DNA of 11,694 bases from an uncultured Streptococcus sp. (GTDB lineage Bacteria > Bacillota > Bacilli > Lactobacillales > Streptococcaceae). Numbering within the stretch: position 1 is the stretch's first letter; each line of letters begins with the position of its first letter. The DNA is taken from the NCBI GenBank assembly GCA_900755085.1, contig CAAEFF010000011.1, positions 1 to 11,694 on the forward strand, read 5' to 3'. Below the pieces are notes generated by a model. It had not been told where the DNA came from. It worked only from the letters and a program-made list of their open reading frames with translations, and ran no database searches. The position numbers and the translations under genes are program-made. Positions 1 to 7,032 of this stretch are shown here, piece by piece.

Positions 1-1
1 C

Positions 2-535
2 TTTCCAGAAATCGGTGCCCCTTCTACTATGGACTCGGAAGGACGCATCATTACCCTAGAATTTGATACATTTTTCGTGACTCAAGTTTACACACCAAAC
101 GCTGGTGATGGACTCAAACGCTTGGAAGAACGTCAAGTCTGGGATGTCAAATATGCGGAGTACTTAGCTGAACTTGATAAGCAAAAACCTGTCCTTGCTA
201 CTGGAGACTACAACGTTGCCCACAAGGAAATCGACCTTGCCAACCCAGCCAGCAACCGCCGTTCACCAGGTTTCACAGACGAAGAACGTGAAGGATTTAC
301 AAACCTTTTAGCGGCAGGATTTACAGATACCTTCCGTCATATCCATGGTGACGTTCCAGAACGCTATACTTGGTGGGCGCAACGCAGCAAGACATCAAAA
401 ATCAACAACACTGGCTGGAGAATCGACTACTGGCTCACAAGTAACCGTGTAGCAGATAAGGTTACCAAGTCAGACATGATTGACTCAGGCCCACGCCAAG
501 ACCACACACCGATTGTCTTGGAGATTGAATTGTAA
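2..535 (+). CDS. exoA: Exodeoxyribonuclease III / AP endonuclease ExoA, 3' part
   Basis: This is the C-terminal 177 residues of an Xth/ExoA-family enzyme, which cuts DNA at abasic sites and removes blocked 3' ends in base excision repair. The frame is open to the left edge of the window, so the ATG at 29 is an internal methionine and not the start. Family motifs are visible: GDYNVAHKEIDL (the G-D-x-N active-site segment), SPGFTDEER, the YTWW segment, WRIDYW, and QDHTPIVLEIEL at the C terminus with the catalytic Asp-His pair. Streptococcal ExoA proteins are about 275 residues long, so roughly 98 residues lie outside the window. The stop codon overlaps the AAGGA ribosome-binding site of the next gene. 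Streptococci of this type often make hydrogen peroxide, which fits a need for abasic-site repair; that link is inference. Confidence 0.95.
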   Translation, partial: FPEIGAPSTMDSEGRIITLEFDTFFVTQVYTPNAGDGLKRLEERQVWDVKYAEYLAELDKQKPVLATGDYNVAHKEIDLANPASNRRSPGFTDEEREGFTNLLAAGFTDTFRHIHGDVPERYTWWAQRSKTSKINNTGWRIDYWLTSNRVADKVTKSDMIDSGPRQDHTPIVLEIEL

Positions 536-546
536 GGATTTGCTTT

Positions 547-933
547 ATGAACTATAATGCTGTTATTCCCGAGTTTATGGTCTCAAATATAGAACAGTCC
601 CGTTCCTTCTACTGTGATTTGTTGGGTTTTACCATCGAATACGAACGACCAGAAGAAAACTTTCTCTTCCTATCTCTTGAAGATTGCCAACTAATGCTAG
701 AGGAGGGAACAAAGGATGAATTAGCTGAACTAAACTACCCCTTTGGTCGTGGAGTCAACATCTCCTTTGGCATCAAGGATGTCCCTAGGCTCTATCAGAA
801 ATTATTAGAAGCCAACTATCCTATTTATCGTCCTTTGACCAAAAGAGAATTTCTGGTTGGCGACCATTATATCTATCCTCATGAATTTGCGGTTTTAGAC
901 CCAGATGGCTATTTTTTAAGATTTAGCGAATAG
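547..933 (+). CDS. VOC-fold (glyoxalase / bleomycin-resistance-like) protein
   Basis: This 128-residue protein has the vicinal-oxygen-chelate pattern. The N-terminal half reads VIPEFMVSNIEQSRSFYCDLLGF and the C-terminal half ends in FAVLDPDGYFLRFSE. These correspond to the two beta-alpha-beta-beta-beta units of the fold, each with its typical 'FY..LLGF' or 'DPDG' signature. Members of this family either bind a metal and isomerise or cleave small molecules, or bind and sequester drugs such as bleomycin. The usual N-terminal metal histidine is not obvious here (Pro-Glu at that place), while the C-terminal glutamate is present. Substrate and catalytic activity therefore cannot be assigned. The gene starts 11 bases after exoA, uses an AAGGA site that overlaps the exoA stop, and is probably co-transcribed with it. 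It ends at a bidirectional terminator. Confidence 0.85.
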   Translation: MNYNAVIPEFMVSNIEQSRSFYCDLLGFTIEYERPEENFLFLSLEDCQLMLEEGTKDELAELNYPFGRGVNISFGIKDVPRLYQKLLEANYPIYRPLTKREFLVGDHYIYPHEFAVLDPDGYFLRFSE

Positions 934-956
934 AAACATCTGTTTCTCTTGATGCT

Positions 957-987
957 AAAAAACGAAGTCCTCGACTTCGTTTTTTTA
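957..987. terminator. Bidirectional intrinsic terminator between convergent genes
   Basis: A perfect 9-base-pair stem, AACGAAGTC (961-969) with GACTTCGTT (973-981) and a CTC loop, is flanked by six A's on the left and seven T's on the right. It can therefore terminate transcription from both sides: the exoA-VOC unit on the plus strand and the hscC-J unit on the minus strand. The stop codon of the J-domain gene lies inside the T tract. Confidence 0.93.
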
Positions 988-2949
988 TTTAGTCATAGCA
1001 CGATAAACCGTGCGAAATCTAGCTAGTAAAAAGACTTCCAATAAGTAAAAGAGAGTCCATCCCACCACAAGATTGTCCCCGATAGACATGACTTCCTCTG
1101 GATTCAACTCAAAATAATAAACAAGGATAAAATGTTTAATAATGATGAATAGTTGAAAAATGAAGGGTTCAAAAAGAAGGGCTACTTGATAATAAGATCG
1201 TTTTTGAACAGAGATATCTCCAAGTAAAAAGGCATTCAAGAGCAAGAAAATACTCATAATATAAAACTGTTGGTCAAAAGTAGCTGTTAAATGAAGCCAG
1301 TTTATCCAGTAGTTGATGCCATATGCTAGTCCAAAGCCTGTCACCATTGGCAAAAGATAATAACCGATAAATCGATTTGGTAGTGGCTGGTAAGATTTTT
1401 CTGTCACTGGTACAAATACAAATCGGAAAACCAAAACAATAAATCCCATCCAAAAACAAATCATTAGATTGACAAAGACGTCTGGTGTTATAAATGATAA
1501 ACTACTAAAGAGGAAAGACAAGACCGCTACTGACACTGGAATGGAGAAATCTAAGTGTTGCTTCCATTTTGTACCAACAGATTCTACGGGACCAGAATTG
1601 AGCCATCCATAATAAATCACCAAGACAAAGGGAGATAAAAAGGTCGGAAGAATCAAAATAGCCAATAGGAGATACACAAAATAACGAAATTCACTCCATA
1701 GATTGGCTAAACCAGTCTCTTTGATTTTTGGACTCCTTTTCGAATAGTAGATCAACCAAACATAACGGATACAGTAGAAAAAGGTAAGGAAAGAAATCTG
1801 CAGCCATGGTTTTTCAACCCTTGTCATAATGCTCATTCCATAAGACAAGGCACTCATAAAGAATAAGATAAGGGCTCGTAGTGCATGCTGTCCAACCTCT
1901 TCTTTTTTTCTTTTCTGTAAGGTTTTTGAACTATTCGGATAACGCAATTGAAGATAGTAGTCCCACATTTCTCTTAATGTCTGGTCCATCTCTTTTGTCA
2001 TCCACTCATAACCTAAAGCTGAGGTTTCAAACGGCTCTAGCATGCTTTTCAATGCTTCTGCATTTGAAATTTTATGGTAATGCTGACTAATTTGTGCAAA
2101 GGTGTCTAACTTCAAATGAGGTAAGGTATACAATTCCTTCCACTTATCCGGATCATTGATTAAGGATTCTGTTGCCAAAAACTGTGACAATAGCCTTGAA
2201 AATTTCATCCATTCTTCAATGGTTTCTCTTCTTTTTTCGACCACTTCAGCATCCAGTTTTAAGTCTGTCAAAACCAGATACCACATCTTCAGTTTAGTCA
2301 AATAAAACTGTTCTTTCTGTGCCAAAGTAAAAGAACTCAATTGATTGATTAAAAAATGGACTACTTTCGGATTCACAATTGCATAGACGTCCAATTCGTC
2401 CAGCAACTGAATCAAGAGATAAGGTAAGGATCGATAACGGTTGAAAAACTCTTTCCATTCCCGTAAAAGTTCGAGGTCAGACACATTCAGTTGAAGCAAT
2501 TCCTCTAGTTCTTCCTCTATGACTGATCGATCAAACTGTTTATATGCATTAAAATCAAGTTCCGAGGCTGATGATGCTTCTGAAAATTCCTCTTGCTCCT
2601 CTTGACTTTCAAAAAAGAGCGAAGAAAAGTCTAATGAGCTGGCTAGCTCACTCTGATCTTCCGCTTTCGTTTGAAATGGTTTAGATGCAGCAAGCTTGTC
2701 AAAAGGTAAAACACCTTCTTTTTCAAATCTGGTATCCTTCTTTCCTGGCTTTTCAGTCACTTCTTCAGAAGAGCTCGATACTTTTGATTTTCTCGCATAG
2801 GCCATGGCAAGCTGATAAGCTTCCATAATTTGTTGGTATTCTTCTGGATGCTCCTCAGGATGGTACTCCTTGACCAATTCTGCATAACGCTTTCGAATCT
2901 CTTTTACATTATTAGTCGGTTCAATTCCTAATATGTCCCAAATATTCAT
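985..2949 (-). CDS. Polytopic membrane protein with N-terminal J domain (HscC partner)
   Basis: The first 52 or so residues form a J domain: IWDILGIEPTNNVKEIRKRY, then KEYHPEEHPEEYQQIMEAYQ. The key loop triad is His30-Pro31-Glu32, so the usual HPD is HPE. Residues 55-135 are charged and probably disordered, with an acidic stretch near 115-130. Residues 135-350 look helical and soluble. From about 354 to 645 there are roughly nine hydrophobic segments (near 354-376, 382-402, 421-448, 468-488, 490-513, 527-549, 561-579, 586-612 and 626-645), so the C-terminal half is a membrane domain. The start is fixed by an AAGGA site that overlaps the stop of the Hsp70 gene only 9 bases upstream, which indicates translational coupling. 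The likely role is to recruit or stimulate the HscC-like Hsp70 at the membrane; the client is unknown. In E. coli, HscC also works with J proteins that carry membrane segments (DjlB, DjlC), but this one has many more. Confidence 0.85.
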   Translation of the reverse strand: MNIWDILGIEPTNNVKEIRKRYAELVKEYHPEEHPEEYQQIMEAYQLAMAYARKSKVSSSSEEVTEKPGKKDTRFEKEGVLPFDKLAASKPFQTKAEDQSELASSLDFSSLFFESQEEQEEFSEASSASELDFNAYKQFDRSVIEEELEELLQLNVSDLELLREWKEFFNRYRSLPYLLIQLLDELDVYAIVNPKVVHFLINQLSSFTLAQKEQFYLTKLKMWYLVLTDLKLDAEVVEKRRETIEEWMKFSRLLSQFLATESLINDPDKWKELYTLPHLKLDTFAQISQHYHKISNAEALKSMLEPFETSALGYEWMTKEMDQTLREMWDYYLQLRYPNSSKTLQKRKKEEVGQHALRALILFFMSALSYGMSIMTRVEKPWLQISFLTFFYCIRYVWLIYYSKRSPKIKETGLANLWSEFRYFVYLLLAILILPTFLSPFVLVIYYGWLNSGPVESVGTKWKQHLDFSIPVSVAVLSFLFSSLSFITPDVFVNLMICFWMGFIVLVFRFVFVPVTEKSYQPLPNRFIGYYLLPMVTGFGLAYGINYWINWLHLTATFDQQFYIMSIFLLLNAFLLGDISVQKRSYYQVALLFEPFIFQLFIIIKHFILVYYFELNPEEVMSIGDNLVVGWTLFYLLEVFLLARFRTVYRAMTK

Positions 2950-2958
2950 GTCATTCCT

Positions 2959-4641
2959 TTATCTTTCGTAATAGGCTCTATCGCCTCTTTCCAACCGATC
3001 TAAATAAGCTGAAAATTCATCATAGAGCTTTGGTAGATGTGGCAGTGACGCTTTTGCAACTTCTTGCTCAAAGAAGCGGGTTCTCTCCATCAAATTCTCC
3101 CGTTCTACGCCCAAAATCATACTATACAAACGATCTGCTCGTTCTATAAGGTAGCGATAAACCTCAGTTTCTTGTACATTGATCTTATATTTTTCCAACT
3201 CAGCTTTTTTCTTAGCAATTTCCTCCTCAGACAGATTGATACTATCTTGCAAAATGATTTTACTACAAACTTGACCTGTAGAAAGAACTGTCACCTCGAC
3301 ATCTAAAATTCCATTTAAATCATATGTAAAACGGACATCTGCTGCTTCATAATCTTGGTAATTTTCAGGAACATCAACCACTAAGCTTCCAAGCAACAAA
3401 TTTTCTGATGCTCTCATCCGCTCACCTTGATAGATATTAAATCGAAGTTGGGTCTGCCCAAGGCTTTGTGCATAGTAGCGTTCTACACGAGAAGAAGGAA
3501 GACTTGAATTCCGTTCGATAATCGGTGAGTATTTATCCCCAACAACTTCGACTCCCAAAGAAAATGGACAAATATCTGACAACAAGAGATCACGGACTTC
3601 TCCTTGACGTTCCTTAATACCAGCCACTAATGCACAACCTTTAGCAATCATCAAATCCGGGTCATCAGTAGTGGTCACAGCTTGTCCAATACAAAAAGAT
3701 AAAAATTCTTGCACCAAACGGAGCTTAGAGGTCCCTCCGACCAAGACAAAATCGTCCGCATGCACATGAGAATGATTCGCATCAAAAAGAGCTCGATCTA
3801 GAACTGCTTTTACTCGTGCTAGCAAGGGTTGACTAATTTCATAAAATCGCTTATAGCTAAGAGTCATGTCATATTGAGTGTCCTGATCTGCTACTGATAA
3901 TTGCACTTCATCCTGGGAATTTAACGTAAGTTTCGCCTTTTCAGATTCGACCAGCACTTTATAATAGAACTCATTTGAGATAAAGTCCTTGTTTAAATCA
4001 TTAACTAACAAAAATTCTTGGGCAATTGCTGCAGTATAATCTTCTCCACCTAGTCGATTATCCCCTGCAATTGCAAGAATTTCTACAATATTGTCAAAAG
4101 ATTCGACAACAGAAATATCTAAGGTTCCACCCCCAAAGTCGACAACAATAAAGGCTTGGTCTTCCATTTCGTTGTTCATTTTTTGGGCCAATGAAGCAGC
4201 GGAAGGTTCATTAATGATGCGATCGATTTTAACACCTGCATATTGTCCAGCTAATTTAGTTGCATAGCGCTGGGCATCATTAAAGTAAGCTGGAACACTG
4301 ACAATAATTTCTTCTACCTTTTCGCCTGTATAGCGTTCTGTATCCTCAATCAACTTACGAATGATAAAGGAACTCAATTCTTCTGCTTGATAGGTTCGCT
4401 CTCCCAGCTGGATAGGATGTTTGCTTCCCATAAAACGTTTGAATTGTGAAACAGTTAGATCCGGCTTCGTCACAAGACGTTCCTTAGCTAGTTTACCAAC
4501 GATCAGTTCTCCGTCGTCGTCTAATCCGACTACAGAAGGGGTTAGGTAATCACCAAAAACATTTGGAACCAACTCAACTTTCCCATTTCGAAAAATCCCA
4601 GCCAATGAATTTGTTGTCCCTAAATCTATTCCTACTATCAT
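2959..4641 (-). CDS. hscC: HscC-like Hsp70 chaperone
   Basis: This 560-residue protein has all three Hsp70 signatures: GIDLGTTNS (4-12), VVDFGGGTLDISVV (167-180) and FVLVGGTSKLRLVQEFL (298-314). The nucleotide-binding domain covers about residues 1-345, the linker is DLLLSD (351-356), and the substrate-binding domain covers about 358-470 with a short helical lid to 560. Several features point to HscC rather than DnaK. The linker continues as DICPFSLGVEV, the segment SPIIERNSSLPSSRVE follows it, the ATPase loop reads GDNRLGGED where DnaK has GDTHLGGED, and the length matches HscC (about 556 residues in E. coli) rather than DnaK (over 600). The gene has its own TATAAT promoter and no CIRCE heat-shock operator, so it is probably outside the HrcA regulon. 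It is followed after 9 bases by the J-domain membrane gene, its likely co-chaperone. Confidence 0.9.
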   Translation of the reverse strand: MIVGIDLGTTNSLAGIFRNGKVELVPNVFGDYLTPSVVGLDDDGELIVGKLAKERLVTKPDLTVSQFKRFMGSKHPIQLGERTYQAEELSSFIIRKLIEDTERYTGEKVEEIIVSVPAYFNDAQRYATKLAGQYAGVKIDRIINEPSAASLAQKMNNEMEDQAFIVVDFGGGTLDISVVESFDNIVEILAIAGDNRLGGEDYTAAIAQEFLLVNDLNKDFISNEFYYKVLVESEKAKLTLNSQDEVQLSVADQDTQYDMTLSYKRFYEISQPLLARVKAVLDRALFDANHSHVHADDFVLVGGTSKLRLVQEFLSFCIGQAVTTTDDPDLMIAKGCALVAGIKERQGEVRDLLLSDICPFSLGVEVVGDKYSPIIERNSSLPSSRVERYYAQSLGQTQLRFNIYQGERMRASENLLLGSLVVDVPENYQDYEAADVRFTYDLNGILDVEVTVLSTGQVCSKIILQDSINLSEEEIAKKKAELEKYKINVQETEVYRYLIERADRLYSMILGVERENLMERTRFFEQEVAKASLPHLPKLYDEFSAYLDRLERGDRAYYER

Positions 4642-4673
4642 GGTACACCTCTATAATAAACATTAATTCTTTT

Positions 4674-4702
4674 ATTATACAGGAAAAACCTCTTATTTAA
4701 AA
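4674..4702 (-). promoter_or_regulatory. Promoter of the hscC-J unit
   Basis: On the minus strand a consensus TATAAT (4674-4679) stands 32 bases upstream of the hscC ATG. At 17-base spacing the -35 position is TTTTAA (4697-4702), a weak match. The message would start near 4667, giving a leader of about 25 bases that carries the GAGGTG ribosome-binding site. No inverted repeat resembling CIRCE is present. Confidence 0.6.
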
Positions 4703-4728
4703 GTTTGTTCCTAACTAAGGATAATTTC

Positions 4729-4760
4729 AAAAAAACCGGAGCCCTCACATGACGGCTCCG
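4729..4760 (-). terminator. Intrinsic terminator of the peptide-binding protein gene
   Basis: The stem is CGGAGCC (4737-4743) with GGCTCCG (4754-4760) around a 10-base loop that can pair partly. On the minus strand it is followed by seven T's (A's at 4729-4735). It lies 39 bases beyond the stop codon and separates this gene from the hscC unit. T's also follow on the plus strand (4763-4768), so it may work both ways. Confidence 0.9.
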
Positions 4761-4798
4761 ACTTTTTTATCTTCATTGATGGAACAATGATGGTTTTT

Positions 4799-6766
4799 TT
4801 ATTTTTTCTTTTCGATATGATCTTTAAGATCTTCTTGGGCTTTTTTATTGGATTTGGCTTTTTCTTTCATCCAAGTTTCCTTGGCCTTGTCAAATTCTTT
4901 TGTGGTCACTACATCATCGGTCAATTTCAGATATTTGTAGTTACTTCCTGTTCCTTTTGTACCAACCCATGAAGAAGCACGGCTATATGGTACTGTCCGT
5001 TGAAGCATTGGAGCTCCACCATTTGAAACGGTTGGAAGCGTAATGGAACTATCTGTCAACCAAGCTTGGGCTGCTGCATATTTTTCGTAGCGTTTTGCTT
5101 GATCCAACAATTCAGCATCAGCATCTTTTAACATATTCGCGTACTGATCCAAGCCAACTGTTGCAATAGCTGGGTTATTTGATCCTGCATCAATACCAAG
5201 ATAGTATGAAACTGAACCATTGACTGGGCTGATACTTTCAAGGTAAGTCGATGGATCTTGGTAGTCAGGGGCCCAACCACCGCCTGAGATATCGTAATCT
5301 CTCGCAGCAGCTGTATCACTGAAGTAGGTGATATTTTGGAAATCGTCATCCGATACCTTTTGAAGGTCCACAACGACATTATCTGCACCAAGGGTTGACT
5401 CTACAGACTGTTTGAAAGAGCTAGCTTGTTGGACCATGCTGCTGTCCACTTGGCTGACAATATAGTCCAAATGAATTGGGAATTGAACCCCTTGTTTTTG
5501 CAATTCAGCTTTGGCTTTGGCAAATGAAGCTTTAGCTTTTTCTGGATTGTAGAGGCTTGTTTGGCCATCGTCCAAATTCACACCCTTCCATTGATCACCA
5601 TAAGTAACCAATTGTTTTTCTACAACTTTACCAAAATCTTCTCCATTGACTTGGACATAAGTTGGTGGCACCAAAGTGCTACGAAGAGTCTTCTCAGCAG
5701 CATCTGAACCTGAAACTTGCGCTGCATACGATTTACGGTCAAATCCAAAGTTCACTGCTTGACGGAAATCCTTGTTCAAGATTGCTTTCTTGGTAGAAGC
5801 TTTTTGCTCATCTGTTGTTTTAGCGGTGTGATCATACTTTTGACGATCCAAGTTAAAACCAAGATAGTAAGAAGTTCCCAATTGCAAGCCATAGACGATA
5901 TTGTTGCCAAAGTTCTTCTTCACATTCTTATAAGTCGAGCTGTTTGGCATTACACCCGCAAAGGAGTATTGACCTTTTTCAAAGCCTTTGATAATTGAAT
6001 CTGGGTTTGATCCATCATTGAAGGTCAATTTAACATTGTCAATGTGAACATTTTTAGCATCGTAATAGCCTTTGTTCTTCACCAACTCGATTTCAGATTT
6101 AGAAGTTAATGATTTCAAGTAGTAAGGACCATTGTACAAGATGCTACTAGGTTTCAAGGAACCAAAATCTTTTCCTTGTGATTTCAAGAAATCTGCATTG
6201 ACAGGGAAAAGAACACCTGAGGTTGTCTTAGAGTTCCAGAAGCTTTCAGGACGGACCAAGGTATATTGGATGGTGTGGTCATCTAAAGCTTTCACTCCAA
6301 CCGTATTAAAGTCCTTGGTTTCCCCTTTGACGTAAGCATCCAAACCTTTGATTGAATTTTGGATCAAGAAGAGACCTTCTGATTTTGCTGCAACGGCATG
6401 TTTGATCCCTGTAACGAAGTCTTGAGCCGTTACTTTACCATACTCTTCTCCTTCGCTGGTATACCATTTGGCATCTTTACGAAGTTTGTAGGTATAGGTT
6501 AATCCATCTTCAGAGACAGTCCAATCTTCTGCTAGACTTGGCACAAAGTTCCCGTATTGGTCATTTTCAAGAAGACCATCCACCAGGTTACTAGTGATAT
6601 CTGAAGTTGTTGTACGAGTCGCTGTAATGTAATCCAAGGTATTTGGATCAGCCGAATAAACAAACGAGTAGGTTGCTTGTTTACTACTCCCCCCGCCACA
6701 TGCTGCTAAGAGAAAAGCACCTGCAATAGAAACTCCTGCAAGAGCTAACATTTTTTTTGCTTTCAT
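4799..6766 (-). CDS. Oligopeptide ABC transporter substrate-binding lipoprotein (AliA/AliB/AmiA type)
   Basis: This 655-residue family-5 solute-binding protein captures peptides outside the cell and hands them to an Opp/Ami permease. It begins with a basic, hydrophobic signal ending in the lipobox LLAACGGG, with the lipidated cysteine at residue 23. The mature part has the family landmarks SLAEDWTVSEDGLTYTYKLR, NGPYYLKS, ILNKDFRQAVNFGFDR and GGWAPDYQDPSTYL. The C terminus ends in a lysine-rich helical tail (last 25 residues). The start is taken as the ATG at 6766: an in-frame GTG just before it (6769) would lie only three bases from the AAGGAG site, whereas the ATG has six. No permease or ATPase genes adjoin it, and it has its own promoter and terminator. 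It is thus an orphan receptor that probably feeds an AmiCDEF-type transporter encoded elsewhere, as AliA and AliB do. Which of the paralogues it is cannot be settled from sequence alone. Confidence 0.92.
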   Translation of the reverse strand: MKAKKMLALAGVSIAGAFLLAACGGGSSKQATYSFVYSADPNTLDYITATRTTTSDITSNLVDGLLENDQYGNFVPSLAEDWTVSEDGLTYTYKLRKDAKWYTSEGEEYGKVTAQDFVTGIKHAVAAKSEGLFLIQNSIKGLDAYVKGETKDFNTVGVKALDDHTIQYTLVRPESFWNSKTTSGVLFPVNADFLKSQGKDFGSLKPSSILYNGPYYLKSLTSKSEIELVKNKGYYDAKNVHIDNVKLTFNDGSNPDSIIKGFEKGQYSFAGVMPNSSTYKNVKKNFGNNIVYGLQLGTSYYLGFNLDRQKYDHTAKTTDEQKASTKKAILNKDFRQAVNFGFDRKSYAAQVSGSDAAEKTLRSTLVPPTYVQVNGEDFGKVVEKQLVTYGDQWKGVNLDDGQTSLYNPEKAKASFAKAKAELQKQGVQFPIHLDYIVSQVDSSMVQQASSFKQSVESTLGADNVVVDLQKVSDDDFQNITYFSDTAAARDYDISGGGWAPDYQDPSTYLESISPVNGSVSYYLGIDAGSNNPAIATVGLDQYANMLKDADAELLDQAKRYEKYAAAQAWLTDSSITLPTVSNGGAPMLQRTVPYSRASSWVGTKGTGSNYKYLKLTDDVVTTKEFDKAKETWMKEKAKSNKKAQEDLKDHIEKKK

Positions 6767-6772
6767 CACGAT

Positions 6773-6778
6773 CTCCTT
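6773..6778 (-). promoter_or_regulatory. Ribosome-binding site deciding the lipoprotein start
   Basis: AAGGAG on the minus strand lies six bases before the ATG at 6766 but only three before the in-frame GTG at 6769. The spacing favours ATG as the real start, which removes one residue from the longest open frame. Confidence 0.8.
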
Positions 6779-6795
6779 ATGTTAGATTTTTTATC

Positions 6796-6824
6796 ATTAT
6801 ACACTATTTCTTAAAAAAAACCAA
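6796..6824 (-). promoter_or_regulatory. Promoter of the peptide-binding lipoprotein gene
   Basis: A consensus TATAAT (6796-6801) is 17 bases from TTGGTT (6819-6824) on the minus strand. It lies about 30 bases before the start codon and leads directly into the AAGGAG site. Just upstream at 6827-6839 is an AT-rich inverted repeat, listed separately. Confidence 0.7.
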
Positions 6825-6826
6825 AT

Positions 6827-6839
6827 AATTTTAGAAAAT
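6827..6839. promoter_or_regulatory. AT-rich inverted repeat, weak CodY-box candidate
   Basis: AATTTT-AG-AAAAT sits immediately upstream of the -35 element of the lipoprotein gene. The half-sites match those of the CodY box (AATTTTCWGAAAATT), but the centre has two bases where the consensus has three. CodY is known to control peptide uptake genes in related bacteria, which makes the position suggestive, but AT-rich repeats also arise by chance. Confidence 0.3.
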
Positions 6840-6907
6840 GTTCGTTTTTTATGAATGAATATAATAAGATGTCTAGGAAAAGCATCCTGAAATCGATCTC
6901 AAAGAAG

Positions 6908-6928
6908 CTAGATAGACGAGTCTAGATA
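6908..6928. repeat. Short direct repeat CTAGATA
   Basis: Two copies of CTAGATA (6908-6914 and 6922-6928) stand 14 bases apart, in the gap between nth and the lipoprotein gene, about 85 bases upstream of the latter's -35 element. The arrangement could bind a dimer along the DNA face, but the motif is not one I recognise. The rest of the gap from 6840 to 6990 shows nothing else firm. Confidence 0.3.
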
Positions 6929-6992
6929 CCTTACATCACAAATTTTCAAATTCTCACTTTTCAATCCTTTTAATAAATATGCGTTTTAGTAC

Positions 6993-7023
6993 AAAAAAGA
7001 ACCTCTGCTCTTTTGAACAGAGG
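6993..7023 (-). terminator. Intrinsic terminator of nth
   Basis: On the minus strand CCTCTGTTC pairs with GAGCAGAGG (one G-T pair) around an AAAA loop (7002-7023) and is followed by TTCTTTTTT. It begins ten bases after the nth stop codon. Confidence 0.9.
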
Positions 7024-7032
7024 AACTGATTC

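Noticed and set aside
29..535. ATG at 29 as the start of exoA
   Set aside because: The frame is open to the window edge and the residues before it (FPEIGAPST) continue the ExoA sequence, so the gene begins outside the window.
1274..1459. Second-frame open frame inside the J-domain gene
   Set aside because: It is a same-strand shadow of the membrane domain and has no ribosome-binding site of its own.
4642..4728. CIRCE heat-shock operator upstream of hscC
   Set aside because: No TTAGCACTC-N9-GAGTGCTAA or close variant is present in the region.
6767..6769. GTG as start of the lipoprotein gene
   Set aside because: It is only three bases from the ribosome-binding site; the ATG right after it has normal spacing.
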